From positions 28,584,853 through 28,648,852 of the forward strand of contig OY755241.1 of the NCBI GenBank assembly GCA_963576725.1: DNA of 64,000 nt, in the 5' to 3' direction. The stretch comes from Azorinus chamasolen (Eukaryota; Mollusca; Bivalvia; Cardiida; Solecurtidae). The translations under genes were made by a program, and so were the position numbers. Under the pieces are notes generated by a model. The model did not search any database and was not told the DNA's origin. It was given only the letters and a program-made list of their open reading frames with translations. Shown here piece after piece: positions 11,601 to 22,360 of this stretch (the first letter of the stretch is position 1; each line of letters begins with the position of its first letter).

Positions 11601-11959
11601 TTTCTACTTGCCAAAACGTGAGAGAGATTTCGATAATAAAATTAAAGATAATGTTTTTGTTAGTTTATGTAATCTATATCAATGCTTAAGCAGCTTTCTA
11701 GTTAAAATGAGATTTCGACTGTTATAATCGTCAACAGAAGAAAAAAGCTCTAGCAAAACGAATATGTTGAGATATGTAAACCACGTAAGATGAGGCATGG
11801 GAAACATCGCCGTCAAGATGAGAGAGTCAAAATATTAAAATCCAAATCGTCTCTTTTGTCTTGAATTTTAGAAGAAATCATTAATGTCTAGATTAAGAAA
11901 AGCTGCATAAATGTCGGCAGGTCTAGCTTTAAACAATTTAAGGTATGTCGGTTGGGTAA

Positions 11960-12560
11960 ACTTTACAACCTCTCTAGAACAGTACAACCTCTCTAAAAGT
12001 GTACAGCCTGTCTAAAACAGTACAACCTCTCTAAAAGTGTACATCCTGTCTAAAACAGTACAACCACAAACAGTACAACCTGTCCAAACCAGTACTACCT
12101 GTCTAAAACAATACAACCTCAAACAGTACCACTTGTCTAAAATGTACAACCTAAGCAGTACAATCTCAAATAGTACGACCTGTTTAAAGCAGTAGCACCT
12201 GTAGTACAACCTGTGTAAAACATTATAACCTTAAACAGTACAAATTGTCTAACACTGTACAACCTGTTTAAAACAGTACATATTCTCTACAACAGTACAA
12301 CCTGTTTAAAGCAGTACACATTGTCTAACACATTACAACCTGTTTAAAACAGCACAACGTGTCTAAAACAGTACAGCCTGCCTATAACAGCACAATCTGT
12401 CTAAAACTGTCTCAAACAGTACAACCTTAAACAGTACAACCTGTTTAAAACAGCCCAACTAGTCTAAAACGGTATAAATAGTCTTAAACAGTACATCCTG
12501 TCTAGAACAGCACAATCTGTCTAAAACAATGCACCTCGTCTTAAGCAGTTTAGTACAACC
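11960..12560. repeat. 19-20-bp minisatellite (CCTGTCTAAAACAGTACAA)
   Basis: About 30 units of ACAACCTGTCTAAAACAGT with single-base and length variants. The minus-strand frames through it are not genes. Confidence 0.88.
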
Positions 12561-12849
12561 TCTTTTATCCGACCAGGAATGTAAACAAAAACATATGAAC
12601 TTTCTGTACTGTTGAACTATTGCCATTGTGCAGTAAACAGTCACCTGTTTTCAAAGACTCGATATTAATTAGTGGTGGCTTTAGAGAAAGACGGACTGAT
12701 GACGACAGACAGGCGCACTAGGGGCCGGTAAATCTTAAATGCTCCTACTATTGTCCTAAAAACAAACTACGAATATCATTTTTAGTTTTAATAAGGTATT
12801 TAATTTAGGTATTATGAACAGGTTGGAACATGGCCAAGTACTACACAAC

Positions 12850-13234
12850 CAGATCTATATAACCTCTGTTCAGACAGCCTGTACAAATGGGACTACCCTG
12901 CTGGCAAATGCATGTATGCATGACTTTTACGCTGCATTAACCCATTCCCACATATTGACGACTTTTGACGACTCTGTAAAAGTCACTTTGTGAAACCATT
13001 GTAATAAATAGAGCATTTGCTCCTATAGGAGCAAATGCTCTATTTATCACAATGGTTTCAAACTACAAAATTCTAAAGTTTTCCTTTTCTCTGGTTCATG
13101 CTCATTTTCGGTAGATTATTTCAAAGAGGTTCTTTCTAAAAATAGCCTATGAGGTCAAGGGTTAAGCATCCACCTGCATAAAAATGCATCAATTCTACAT
13201 TACTAAAATTTCGAAGTAGCGGATGTTTACTGTA
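12850..13234. mobile_element. Family B-like MITE split by a nested E element
   Basis: The left remnant ends GCATGACTTTTACGCTGCA. E element 12937-13165 follows. The right half resumes GCATCCACCTGCATAAAA and ends TTTACTGTA at 13234. The E copy sits in the TTAA of GCATTAAGC, the same site as at 32123. Confidence 0.65.
12937..13165. mobile_element. Family E MITE, copy 2 (nested in a B-like MITE)
   Basis: GCTGCA-TTAA-CCCATTCCCAC ... GTCAAGGG-TTAA-GCATCC, apex TGCTCCTATAGGAGCA. The flanks join as GCTGCATTAAGCATCC, the normal sequence of the host MITE. Confidence 0.88.
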
Positions 13235-13590
13235 TTTCATTCATGATTATATCAGGAATGAACAATTAACGTTGGCAATATGGAAAACGGTTAGGATGAA
13301 AATGAATGATCGTTGTTTTTTTGGCAGATATACAAATACATTATATGTAATTCTGACGTGTATTGCATTAACAATCATCCAGTATTCATTGATAAAACCT
13401 GATAATAGGGGCAGTTTTGTTACAATTTCACTAAATATATCGTCATTGACTGTAAGAAATTAACTCAACTGAAATGACTTCTGAAAATTACTAATCTAAT
13501 GAAATTACAAATCTTCACTTTTGACGTGATAACAACGGACTGTTGCAATGTTTGGGTTTGCTTGCTCGTATTAGCCGAGTCGGTCGTGGA
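13235..13590. other. No feature recognised
   Basis: Unique AT-rich sequence. The same applies to 11601-11959, 12561-12849 and 13810-14019. Confidence 0.4.
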
Positions 13591-13809
13591 TTAACCCCTT
13601 CCGTGCCACAATGACGGGTTTATGATATCACATGCAAACAGTTTGGATCCAGATGAGACGCCGAGTAACTCGGCGTCTCATCAGGATCCAAACTGTTTGA
13701 CACTCTGTTTACTGTTTTATAAAAGAAAATGGAAGAAGTGCACACACTTACACTAAAAATAAACGAAACTGTGCCCAGCAGACGACAATGCTGGCACCGA
13801 AAGGGTTAA
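13591..13809. mobile_element. Family F MITE (TTAA; GTTTGGATCC cores), copy 1
   Basis: TTAACCCCTTCCGTGCCACA ... GGCACCGAAAGGGTTAA. Core ACAGTTTGGATCCAGATGAG, GAGTAACTC centre, then the inverse. The right flank carries GTGCCCAGCAGACGACAATG. The palindrome arms are perfect for about 30 bp. Confidence 0.87.
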
Positions 13810-14019
13810 CAAAGAGTATCGTTTTATTAGGGCATTTAAAATTTTAAATAGATGAAATAATCGACTGTGCGTAGTTAATACTCTGATGTTTACAAAAAAA
13901 TAAATTTTCATAAAACTTGTCTCCAAACACAGAATTACACCAAATTCAACCCAGCGGTCTAAGGGATGTAATCTGTACATTACGTTACATTCCCCATTTT
14001 CTAGATCAAATAAAACAAA

Positions 14020-14205
14020 GCCATACAAACGCCTTTCTACGCCTATGCAAACAGACTAACCTCAGATCATACAGTTCATGTATGCGCCGTCTGATCAAGG
14101 TCTGCTCTGTTTGCCTGTGAAAAACAATTTATAATATTTATATAATCTTAATTAATATTCATTTAATGTCATTATTTCTCCCATGAATAGTCATGGGTAA
14201 ATGTG
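14020..14205. mobile_element. Family D MITE, degraded reverse copy
   Basis: TACGCCTATGCAAACAGACT, CGCCGTCTGATCAAGGTCTG, CATGAATAGTCATGGGTAAA. Terminal TTAA not clear. Confidence 0.55.
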
Positions 14206-14316
14206 AAATACAAGATATATGTTCCACCAAGTAAAACTACTTTCAAAGTTATAATTTTACTTGACTTGATGATGTATCAATATTTTACTAAACATTACTC
14301 CCTATTCAACACATAC

Positions 14317-14522
14317 ACAGTAAAACCTCCCTATAACGGCCACTAAATTGCATTAATTAGTTGGTATTTAGGACAGGTGGTTGCTTAGAGCAAGGTGAAT
14401 GTAAAACAGAACGCTCCTATAGGAGCGTTCTTTTTTACTTTCACCTTGCTTTAAGCAACCACCTGTCTTTAACACACAATACTTGATGTAATATAGTGGC
14501 TGTTATAGAGAGGTTTTACTAT
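14317..14522. mobile_element. Family A MITE, copy 2
   Basis: Complete copy: ACAGTAAAACCTCCCTATAA at the left, GAGAGGTTTTACTATA at the right, apex GCTCCTATAGGAGC. It keeps the AGGTGGTTGCTT / AAGCAACCACCTG subterminal inverted repeat. Confidence 0.82.
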
Positions 14523-14544
14523 AGCTAATCTTGATATTTAGAAG

Positions 14545-14820
14545 TCAAGGGACCATACAAACCAGTTCTAGTCTAGATAAGTCTAAAGTTCACAGCTCAA
14601 TGCAGGTCTAAAGCAATACTTGAAGCTCTTGTATGAGCTTTCAACATTACCTTCGACCTGCAAATTAACCTGTCATATTTGTTTCTAGATATACGTAGTA
14701 ATATTATTTAGAAATATTCTGCATTGTAAATTTGAAAGGAACAGATTTTACATCGAGTTATCCAAACGTTCCTGTTATCCGAGTTTGAGATATCGAAATT
14801 CAGTTTTACTTTACTGTGCC
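14545..14820. mobile_element. Family I MITE, copy 2
   Basis: GGGACCATACAAACCAGTTC, CTCAATGCAGGTCTAAAGCA, a hairpin GAAGCTC-TTGTAT-GAGCTTTC, and a right end TTCGAGATATCGAAATTC-like stretch followed by AGTTTTACTTTACTG. Confidence 0.55.
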
Positions 14821-16264
14821 ATATATATTTTACTCAAAGTTTATAACGTCTTGAAATAAGTTCAAATAACCAAACACTTTGACGAACATTGATCAATGAA
14901 TGTATGGTTTAAATATATGCAACATATAAGGTAGAGTAAATCACTTTCACCGCCAATGTCGCATAAATGCGCCACGACAAATAGTGCATTCCCAGATCAG
15001 ACACCACCTTGAAAAGGACTTCACTTTTTGTCCTAATATCTATGTGTATATATATGCTTTATTCCTTTGAATTTTGCATTTAATTATCTCATTTCCTTAT
15101 TGTACCGAATGATATAACAACAATTGATTGCAGACGACAATTAGAGGTTTTTTTGCGCCGACAGTGTTAAATAAAACGTTACCCTTAAATATAAATCACT
15201 GAAATTAAAGTGTCCACCATGGCGTATTTGCAAATGGTTGCTATTGTTACGTTGGATTTAACTATGGTAACATAGGCGCAGGAGCCGGGGACCAAGGAAC
15301 CCCCCATATTGACAGAGTATACATTGCCCCCCCCCCCCCCCCCCCACACACACATTTTCAAGTCCGAGCATTAACAATGAAACAGGCACAAAAAGAAAAG
15401 CGAAAGTGGTATACAATTTGTACTTCCTATTGTTATTTAATGATTTGTTTTCGTACCTGCAATTAATTACGGCATTTTGGTCCTGCATATCTATAACTTA
15501 GCCCCCGTTCAACGATAAACAATCGGATCATACGTAACTAGTCGTCTTATACCGACAGGGTTCGGAATATCTAAAGTGCTCCGAGTGCAATCGGATAAGT
15601 TTCCCAAGTTTTACTTTGAACCCTGATGGAATACAAGTAGTTACGATTTGCACTATTTTGTCTTTTGCGACATGTGTTTATAACAACAGAACAGATGAAA
15701 TGCAAACACGCTCTCCTTCAAGGTAAGTACATGAATCTGACCGGGAATTCATTATTTGAAAAATAAATGGTAAAGATACAAACATTGTTTTTGTGTGACA
15801 GGTGACTCAAGATTAAGTCAGGAACAATATTCATATTATTGAATGAATGTGAATGTTACAATATGAAGTTATTCGTTTGAATATGTTTAAATCTATTTTT
15901 CTGAAAATGTGCATCTTCGGGGGAAAACGCGAACTTTGCTCCTAAGACAAGTTTAATATGTTAAAACTAGGTACATTTATTTTCGCTGCTCGTCATATAC
16001 AAAGACCGAAAGCCAAAGATGTACCTGTGCGCCATGGGGTCGAATCCCATCAGATGCTTAATCTTCATTTTTCTTCCGCTCCTTTGGCTGCGTCAGATTT
16101 TATAAAAACAAAAAGTATATCAACCAACAAAAAGTATTTTATATCAACCACTGGCAGTTTTAAGCTACAAGAGCAGATATATCGTTTCTGTGCTCCGTGA
16201 CACTCCCCGCACCATTACATCATCCATCCCTATTAGCCCCCCCCCCCCACCCCCCAAAAAGCGC
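14821..16264. other. Unique sequence, no feature beyond C runs
   Basis: Several short frames, none flanked by good splice sites. 16381-16889 also holds nothing I can name. Confidence 0.35.
15326..15346. repeat. Poly-C run
   Basis: About 20 C followed by ACACACACA. A shorter C run lies at 16236-16255. Confidence 0.9.
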
Positions 16265-16380
16265 TCCTACGCGTAAAACTCTATTATTCGAACACCAAAC
16301 ACGTACCATTATTAATGTTTAACACAGATGACAGTTTAATGCATAGTGAAAGTCACACAGAAAGCTCCCAGCTAATTGCA
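16265..16380. mobile_element. Family B MITE fragment
   Basis: GTAAAACTCTATTATTCGAA, then the GACAGTTTAATGCATAGTGA and AGAAAGCTCC segments of family B; the right half is missing. Confidence 0.5.
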
Positions 16381-16889
16381 AGTTAGGAAAGACTCCAGAG
16401 GTTCCGTATGCACGGAACAAATTGCATTGTTTTGTGCATAGAAGAACATACATGTAGAACCATCGACCAACCGCAAGTCAGTTCAATATAAACATGGGCG
16501 TCTCATTCACCCAAACGAACCCAATGGTCTAAGGGAGACAATCCTTACATTACGTCACATTACAACAGATTGTACGAGAGGTAGGGACAAAAGAGAAATA
16601 TGTCACTACGCAACCAGCGCTGGTAATACGATAATGCATCATCCCACACTGTTGTTACATTCGTTTTATTGTGTACCTATAAACATCTATTGTATATCTA
16701 AAACATCCTAAATCTAACTGTCCGCAAACGCCCACAGATATCTGTCATTATTATCGTTTCTATTTGATATCATGGCAACACTAACAACGACTTTTATTTT
16801 AATGATATTTCGAGAATAGTTTTGATAAGATTTATCATTGTCATAAACAATATGCTGAATGCTAGAGCTGCTCTTTTGAAATCAGAATT

Positions 16890-16962
16890 CACCACTCGTA
16901 GATCTACGTCACCAATCGTAGATCTACGTCACCACTCGTAGATCTACGTCACCACTTCGAGA
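16890..16962. repeat. 21-bp repeat (GTAGATCTACGTCACCACTC), three and a half units
   Basis: Nearly identical units; each contains the 10-bp palindrome GTAGATCTAC and a TACGTCA half-CRE. Confidence 0.88.
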
Positions 16963-16999
16963 TCAACCGAACAACGGCTTTTAATCGCTAAAGTTTCTT

Positions 17000-17225
17000 T
17001 AATCCATTACTCTATAAATGCATACGTGTCCTACGCCTTTTCAAACAGGATAGACTCTGATCAGGATCTGATCTGTTTATTTATGACATAAGATCTAATT
17101 CAACATTGTGTGTCTTGTTTAAATATTTATGTGTTAATATGGTTTGTTTTTTATATAAAATGCAGGTAATTAGTATGCATGATGCCAATACTTTTTACAT
17201 GAATATTCATGGGATAAAGTTGTGG
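17000..17225. mobile_element. Family D MITE, degraded reverse copy
   Basis: CCATTACTCTATAAATGCAT, TTCAAACAGGATAGACTCTG, ACATGAATATTCATGGGATA. Hairpin reduced. Confidence 0.5.
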
Positions 17226-17613
17226 ATGTCCCTATTAGTACGTTACACTGCACTGGTTCTGACCCGGCGCAAACACGCGTAGTATTACTTTTAAATCATT
17301 AATGAATAATCAGTGTTATCGTCCAATTTTCTTTTCATTATTTTGCAGTGTGGCATTGGGTCACAGGGGTGTTGGCTTGTATTGTGTATGCACTATGTCG
17401 TTATTGCGCTGTATTGTATATGTACTGAACTATGTTTATAACTTGCTGTATTTGTATTGTATTGTACTTTAACTGTTTTGTATTTGTACTGTATCGTATT
17501 TGCACTGTATTGTGTTTGTAGAGTATTATATTTATACTTTATTTCTAATGTATGTATTTGTACTTATTGTATTTGTATGTATTATGTTTGTATCATTTTT
17601 TGGTCTGTGTTGA

Positions 17614-17843
17614 TTAACCCATTCCTCCATAAATACGCATTTCTACGCCACTGTAATAACCACTTCTTGAAACCATTGTGATAAATAGAGCATTTGCTCC
17701 TATAGGAGCAAATGCTCTATTTATCACAATGGTTTCAAACTACAAAATTCTAAAACAATTCCTTTTCTCTAGTAAATGCTCTTTTTGGGTAGATTCATTC
17801 AAAGAGGTTGGGTCTAAAAATAGCCTATGGAGGAATGGGTTAT
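17614..17843. mobile_element. Family E MITE, copy 3 (in the 18-bp array)
   Basis: TTAACCCATTCCTCCATAAA ... CTATGGAGGAATGGGTTA, apex TGCTCCTATAGGAGCA. The palindrome arms are perfect for about 40 bp. Confidence 0.87.
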
Positions 17844-17859
17844 CGTCCGTTACTGTTCA

Positions 17860-18088
17860 CTATGGATTAATTGGAGAGAGGGAGAGGATTTAAACAAACT
17901 ATGTGCAATGCCCTAAACCTATTATCTATAGATTTACTCTGGTATGGTTCCTTTAGATACTCTGTGAAAAGAATTGATACATCAGACCTCAGTTATAAAG
18001 TCTCATCTGAAGAATTTGGTCCAACGGGGGATCGAACTATGGATACCTGGTATTGTAATCGAGGTCTTTAACCACTAGACCAAGTCGT
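17860..18088 (-). mobile_element. tRNA-derived SINE
   Basis: On the minus strand, a box A-like TGGTCTAGTGGTT (18083-18071) and a box B-like GTTCGATCC (about 18037-18029) are spaced as in a tRNA. The head resembles tRNA-Glu/Asp but cannot fold as a clean tRNA. A body of about 150 bp follows and ends near an E element. The exact 3' end is uncertain. Confidence 0.65.
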
Positions 18089-18598
18089 ATTTATATTGTA
18101 TTTGTAATTTATCATTATTATTATTGTTATTATTATTATGTTTTTGTACTGTATTTGTACTGAAGTGTATCTGAACTCCATTGCGTTTGTAATCTGTTGG
18201 GTATGTAATGCCTTAATCAAGTGTGTATTCACTGCATTACATTTTATATCTATTGTGTTTGTACTGCGCTGTGTGTTTACTGAATTGTGTTAGTACCATT
18301 TTGCGTTTTTTATGTATTTCTTTTCTGTATAATTTGTTGTGTATGTTATCTATTGTATTTGTACTTCTTTGTATTTGTACTGTCGTTTGATTGTAGGTAT
18401 TATGTTTATACTGAATTCGGTTTGGAGTTCATCGTGTTTGTAATTTATTGTGCTTGTTATTTAGTGTATATGTACTATATTGTGTATGTGTACTGTATTG
18501 TGTATGTGTACTGCATTGTGTATGTATACTACATTGTGTATATGTACTGTATTGTGCATATGTACTGTATTGTGCATGTGTACTGTATTGTGTATGTG

Positions 18599-20658
18599 TT
18601 GTTGTTGTTTTTGGAACTGACGTGAGCCAGCCCGTTTATTTATTTTTCAACATTAAAATACATCAGGGTTTACAAACACTATCACACATGTAAAAAAAAA
18701 AAAAAAAAATCACATCTAATTATTTGTGCTGTTATCAAAAGTATTTCTTAAACAATGCTTTAAATAATATCTCTTAAGGCCTTACTGAAGTTACCTATAA
18801 TTGTACTAGATGAGTTTATGTATTCAAGATATTTAATGAGGGTAAGTAAGTCATTATATAATATTCTAAGTAAATTTACTTTGGTTCGCCTCCTGTCACT
18901 TTTCATGTAACTTTGATATATAGTATATAAAATTTGACATAGAATCTTATTTATTTCTTGATACTCTTTAAACTGGATTTTATAACCAATTACCAATTCA
19001 AACATGCTAACACGTATGCAGAAACCAAGAGTTTTAAAAAGGTTTTCTATTTCATTCCAAAATCTATCCAGGTATGGGCAATGAACAAAGAAATGTTTTA
19101 ATGTTTCAATTTGATTGCAATGTTTACAAAGAGGGGATTCGATTAGTTTCCATTTAAAAAGGTTTTCGTTTGTCGGAACTATTCTATGAATAAGTTTGAA
19201 TTTCAGTTGCTTTATTTTATTGTTAACTAAAACCTTGTTCATGAAAAGATATAGTGAACGCCAATTAATACTTCGATTGAAAGTTGTTTCCCAGAATGTA
19301 TGTATGTAAGGCGGCTCGAATTTGTTTTTAATTAATTTTTGCTTTATGTCTTTATTGTTTAATTTATCAATATTTAAGTTTTTACCAAACATATTTTTAT
19401 GATCTGTTTTAACCAGCGAATTGATTGAGGCATCCGTTTTCAGTATTTTTTTCCAACTGTTTGGAATGCTGAATTTTAATTTAGTAATTTCCGATATCCA
19501 GTTTGTTTTATTTTGAATTCTATGTAATAATGTTTCTTTTATATCACCATTTTCGCTGATTATGTCATTTATAAAGATTAGTCCCGATTTTATCCATGAT
19601 ATAAAAACCAAACATTTCCCTTTATATTTTATAAATTGGTTACCCCAAATGACTTGAGTTCTAACTTCATAGAACGTTTCTGGTTTTGAGATTTCACTGA
19701 TGTTGTTTAATGTGATATAGTATCTTAAAATATCTTTATAAAATGTCGGGATGTCATATTTAATTGAGGGAAGGGATTTTATAGAGTCGATGCTCATTTT
19801 AAATACCAGAAGTCTATCTCCATATTGATGTAAGAAGAACTTTGGAATAATTTTCCAGTTGGCGTCTTCATTGGAGCAAAGGGATGTAATCCATTTTAGC
19901 TTCAAAGTTTTAACATATGTTTCGATATCCGGTACTTCAAGTCCCCCATCAAATTTGCTTCCAATTAGCGTATTTCTTTTAATCTTTTCACTTTTACTTC
20001 CCCATAAAAATGCAAATATCATTGAGTTAATTTGTTTTATTACTTTATCTGGAGTTGGTAAGGTTTGTATTAAATATGCAAATTTCGATAAAATGAGAGA
20101 TTTAATTAATGTTATTTTGCCGAATAGTATAAGATTTCTTTGTTTCCAGCTATTAATAAGCTTTTGGCAGGATTCAAGTTTCCCTGACCAGTTTAATGTT
20201 TCGCATTCAAGCTTGTCATTTCCAAAATACGTTCCCAGCGCTTTTACTTTTGTGCCGAATCTAATATCATACATATTTATTTCATTTTGTTGTTTAAGTT
20301 TTCCAATAAGTAGGCCTTCTGTTTTATTTTTGTTTAATCTGAGTCCTGAAAACTTTCCAAATTCTTCTATAATATCAATAGCTATCGGGATTTCTGCAGT
20401 ATTTTTTAAAAATAATGTTGTGTCGTCCGCTAACTGTGTAATTTTTAGGCAGTGTAGCGATGTATTAAGTTGCACTTTAATACCATTAATGTCATTGCAA
20501 TTTCTAATATTATTGGCCAATATTTCTGCTATAATAATGAAAAGTAAAGCGGATAAAGGACACCCTTGTCTGATACCACGCGATATCTTAAAAAACTTCG
20601 ATTGCCAGCCATTGTTCATTACGGAGGAACAGATATCCTTATACAAAACTTGTTGATG
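18599..20658 (-). mobile_element. Non-LTR retrotransposon copy inserted in 18-bp minisatellite
   Basis: This is the full inserted unit. The minus-strand 3' UTR (18759-18599) holds AATAAATAAA and ends in an (AAC)n-like tail next to the array. The other end is a sharp junction at 20658. The sequence CTGTATTGTGTATGTGT lies just outside both ends; it could be the target duplication, but it is also one unit of the surrounding array. A plus-strand A run at 18692-18709 is inside the 3' UTR. Confidence 0.8.
18760..20658 (-). pseudogene. 5'-truncated L1/Tx1-like LINE ORF2, reverse transcriptase and C-terminal domain
   Basis: One frame stays open for about 630 codons, from the truncation point to a stop at 18760. 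Counting from residue 1 at 20646, RT motifs appear in order: GIRQGCPLSALLF (about 24-36), the catalytic LADD (72-75, in the usual place of F/YADD), then FSGLRLNKNKTEGLLIG and the thumb/connection segment LILFGKITLIKSLI. A later FLWGSKSEK...GGLEVPDIETY block is typical of L1/Tx1 ORF2, and near the C terminus a CKHCN...H...C knuckle is followed by PYLDRFW. The apurinic endonuclease and the N-terminal RT fingers are missing, cut at 20658. There are no stops or frameshifts, so the insertion is young. It is dead for lack of the endonuclease. Confidence 0.88.
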
Positions 20659-21300
20659 CTGTATTGTGTATGTGTAGTGTAGTGTGTATATGTACTGTAT
20701 TGTGTATATGTACTGTATTGTGTATATGTACTGTAGTGTGTATCTGTACTGTAGTGTGTATATTCTGTATGCACTGTATTGTGTATATGTACTGCATTGT
20801 GCATGTGTACTGTATTATGTATATGTACTGTATGGGGTATATGTACTGTAGTGTGTATGTGTACTGTATTGTGTATATGTACTGCATTGTGTATGTGTAC
20901 TGTATTGTGTATGTGTACTGTATTGTGTATATGCAATGTAGTGTGTATACGTACTGTATTGTGTATATGTACGGTAGTGTGTATATGTAATGTATGGTGT
21001 ATATGTACTGCATTGTGTATGTGTATTGTAGTGTGTATATGTACTATATTGTGTATGTGTACTGTATTGTGTATATGTACTGTATTGTGTATGTGTAATG
21101 TATTGTGTATGTGTACTGTTTTATGCTTGTACTGTATTATGTTTTACTCTATTGCATTTGAATGGTATTGTGTACTCTTGTGTATGTGTTGTAGTTTGTA
21201 CTGTATTTTATTTGTACTGTATCGTTTTTGAACTGAACTTTAGGTTCACAGTGTATTGATTTTGTACTGTATCATGTCTGTACTATATTGTATGTGTGCT

Positions 21301-21550
21301 TTAACCCTTTCCCTGTTCTTTACTTAGCCAAAATTTCAATACCTACTGAATATTCATTAACAAAATAGTTATAAAGAAATATGGAAGATGGAATAGTGTA
21401 GACATTTTAGAAAGGAAAGAAACAGATATTTCATATTCTATAAGCAAACAGAGCCGACCCTGATCAGACGGCCTCTCTAGGAGCCGTCTGATCTTGGTTT
21501 ACTCTGTTTGCAAATGCGTGAAAACACGTTTATATGAGGGAAAGGGTTAA
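21301..21550. mobile_element. Family D MITE (TTAA; AGCAAACAGAG cores), copy 1
   Basis: TTAACCCTTTCCCTGTTCTT ... TATATGAGGGAAAGGGTTAA. Asymmetric body with CAATACCTACTGAATATTCA, then the palindrome GATCAGACGGCC-TCTCTA-GGAGCCGTCTGATC and TTTACTCTGTTTGCAAATGC. It is inserted cleanly in the 18-bp array. Confidence 0.86.
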
Positions 21551-21796
21551 TGTGTTTATACTGTACTGTGTTTGTACTGTATTGTTCGTACTTTATTTTG
21601 TTTGTATTGTATTACAATTGTACATTTGGTCTCGTGTCGTTTTCCCTTGTTGTAAAAAAGTATACAAGCAAACCATATCATTAATATACGATTTGGTTTA
21701 ATTTAATAATTTAAGTCCGGAAATAAAACATTAAAAAATACTAAAACTATTATTCCTAGCACAATCGTTCAGTGTGTGTGGCAGCCGTAACAAATT

Positions 21797-21845
21797 GCCA
21801 TGTACTTTATTTGCCACGTACTTTATTTGCCACGTACTTTATTCT
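21797..21845. repeat. 17-bp repeat (TGCCACGTACTTTATT), three units
   Basis: TGCCATGTACTTTATT then two TGCCACGTACTTTATT units. Confidence 0.85.
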
Positions 21846-22177
21846 CAGTGTTTTTATATTTTCTTGAGCTTCAGGATTATTAGTTTCAGTGCTTTAAGTT
21901 ATGAAAACTGAAAATCGCTTAAGCTGGCGCTAGGGTTTATGAGCAGTGTTGATGAACAGACTCATTCAATTCGAATCTGCAATTTTCTCGCTTCGAATTG
22001 CTGCCTTTGCTTTTGAAGAATCTCCCATACTATGTATCAAGCTACAGATATATATTTCTAAACCTTTATCTTACTACGATCAACCAAACAGCACGAACTT
22101 ACTTGAGACAACTTGATGTATATCCTGTATTCAGTTTGTTTACAGCTAGGACGATCATTTCTAAAACGAAACAAGGT

Positions 22178-22360
22178 TTAACCCATTTGTGCCCAGCGTC
22201 GCTTGAAAGGAAACTTGTAAACAATGTAAACTCAGATCAGAGGGCTCCCCAGGGAGCCTTCTGATCTGAGTCTGCACTGTTTCCTGGAGTATTCGATGCC
22301 AATGGCTTATACCAGCAAATAGTTTATTTGCTGTACACCCTCAACATAAAAGATCGATTG
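22178..22360. mobile_element. Family H MITE, copy 1
   Basis: TTAACCCATTTGTGCCCAGC tip; palindrome AACTCAGATCAGAGGGCTCC-CCAG-GGAGCCTTCTGATCTGAGT; then GCCAATGGCTTATACCAGCA and ATAGTTTATTTGCTGT. The right tip is not clear. Confidence 0.65.

Larger units (their letters stand above)
17382..21640. repeat. 18-bp minisatellite array (tgtactgtattgtgtatg), interrupted four times
   Basis: Units are degenerate at 17382-17612, 18095-18480 and 21120-21300, and regular at 18478-18598 and 20660-21120. The array resumes at 21551-21640. Inserted into it are an E element (17614-17843), a SINE (about 17860-18088), the LINE (18599-20658) and a D element (21301-21550). Because the unit is a multiple of three, Cys-rich open frames run through it; these are not genes. 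Confidence 0.88.

Noticed and set aside
18010..18088. Functional tRNA gene
   Set aside because: Boxes A and B are present but the acceptor stem does not pair and a non-tRNA body follows; it fits a SINE head.
19859..20656. 265-codon plus-strand frame
   Set aside because: Antisense shadow of the LINE reverse transcriptase frame.
20664..21231. Cys/Val-rich frames resembling small secreted proteins
   Set aside because: Translation of the 18-bp array in both directions.
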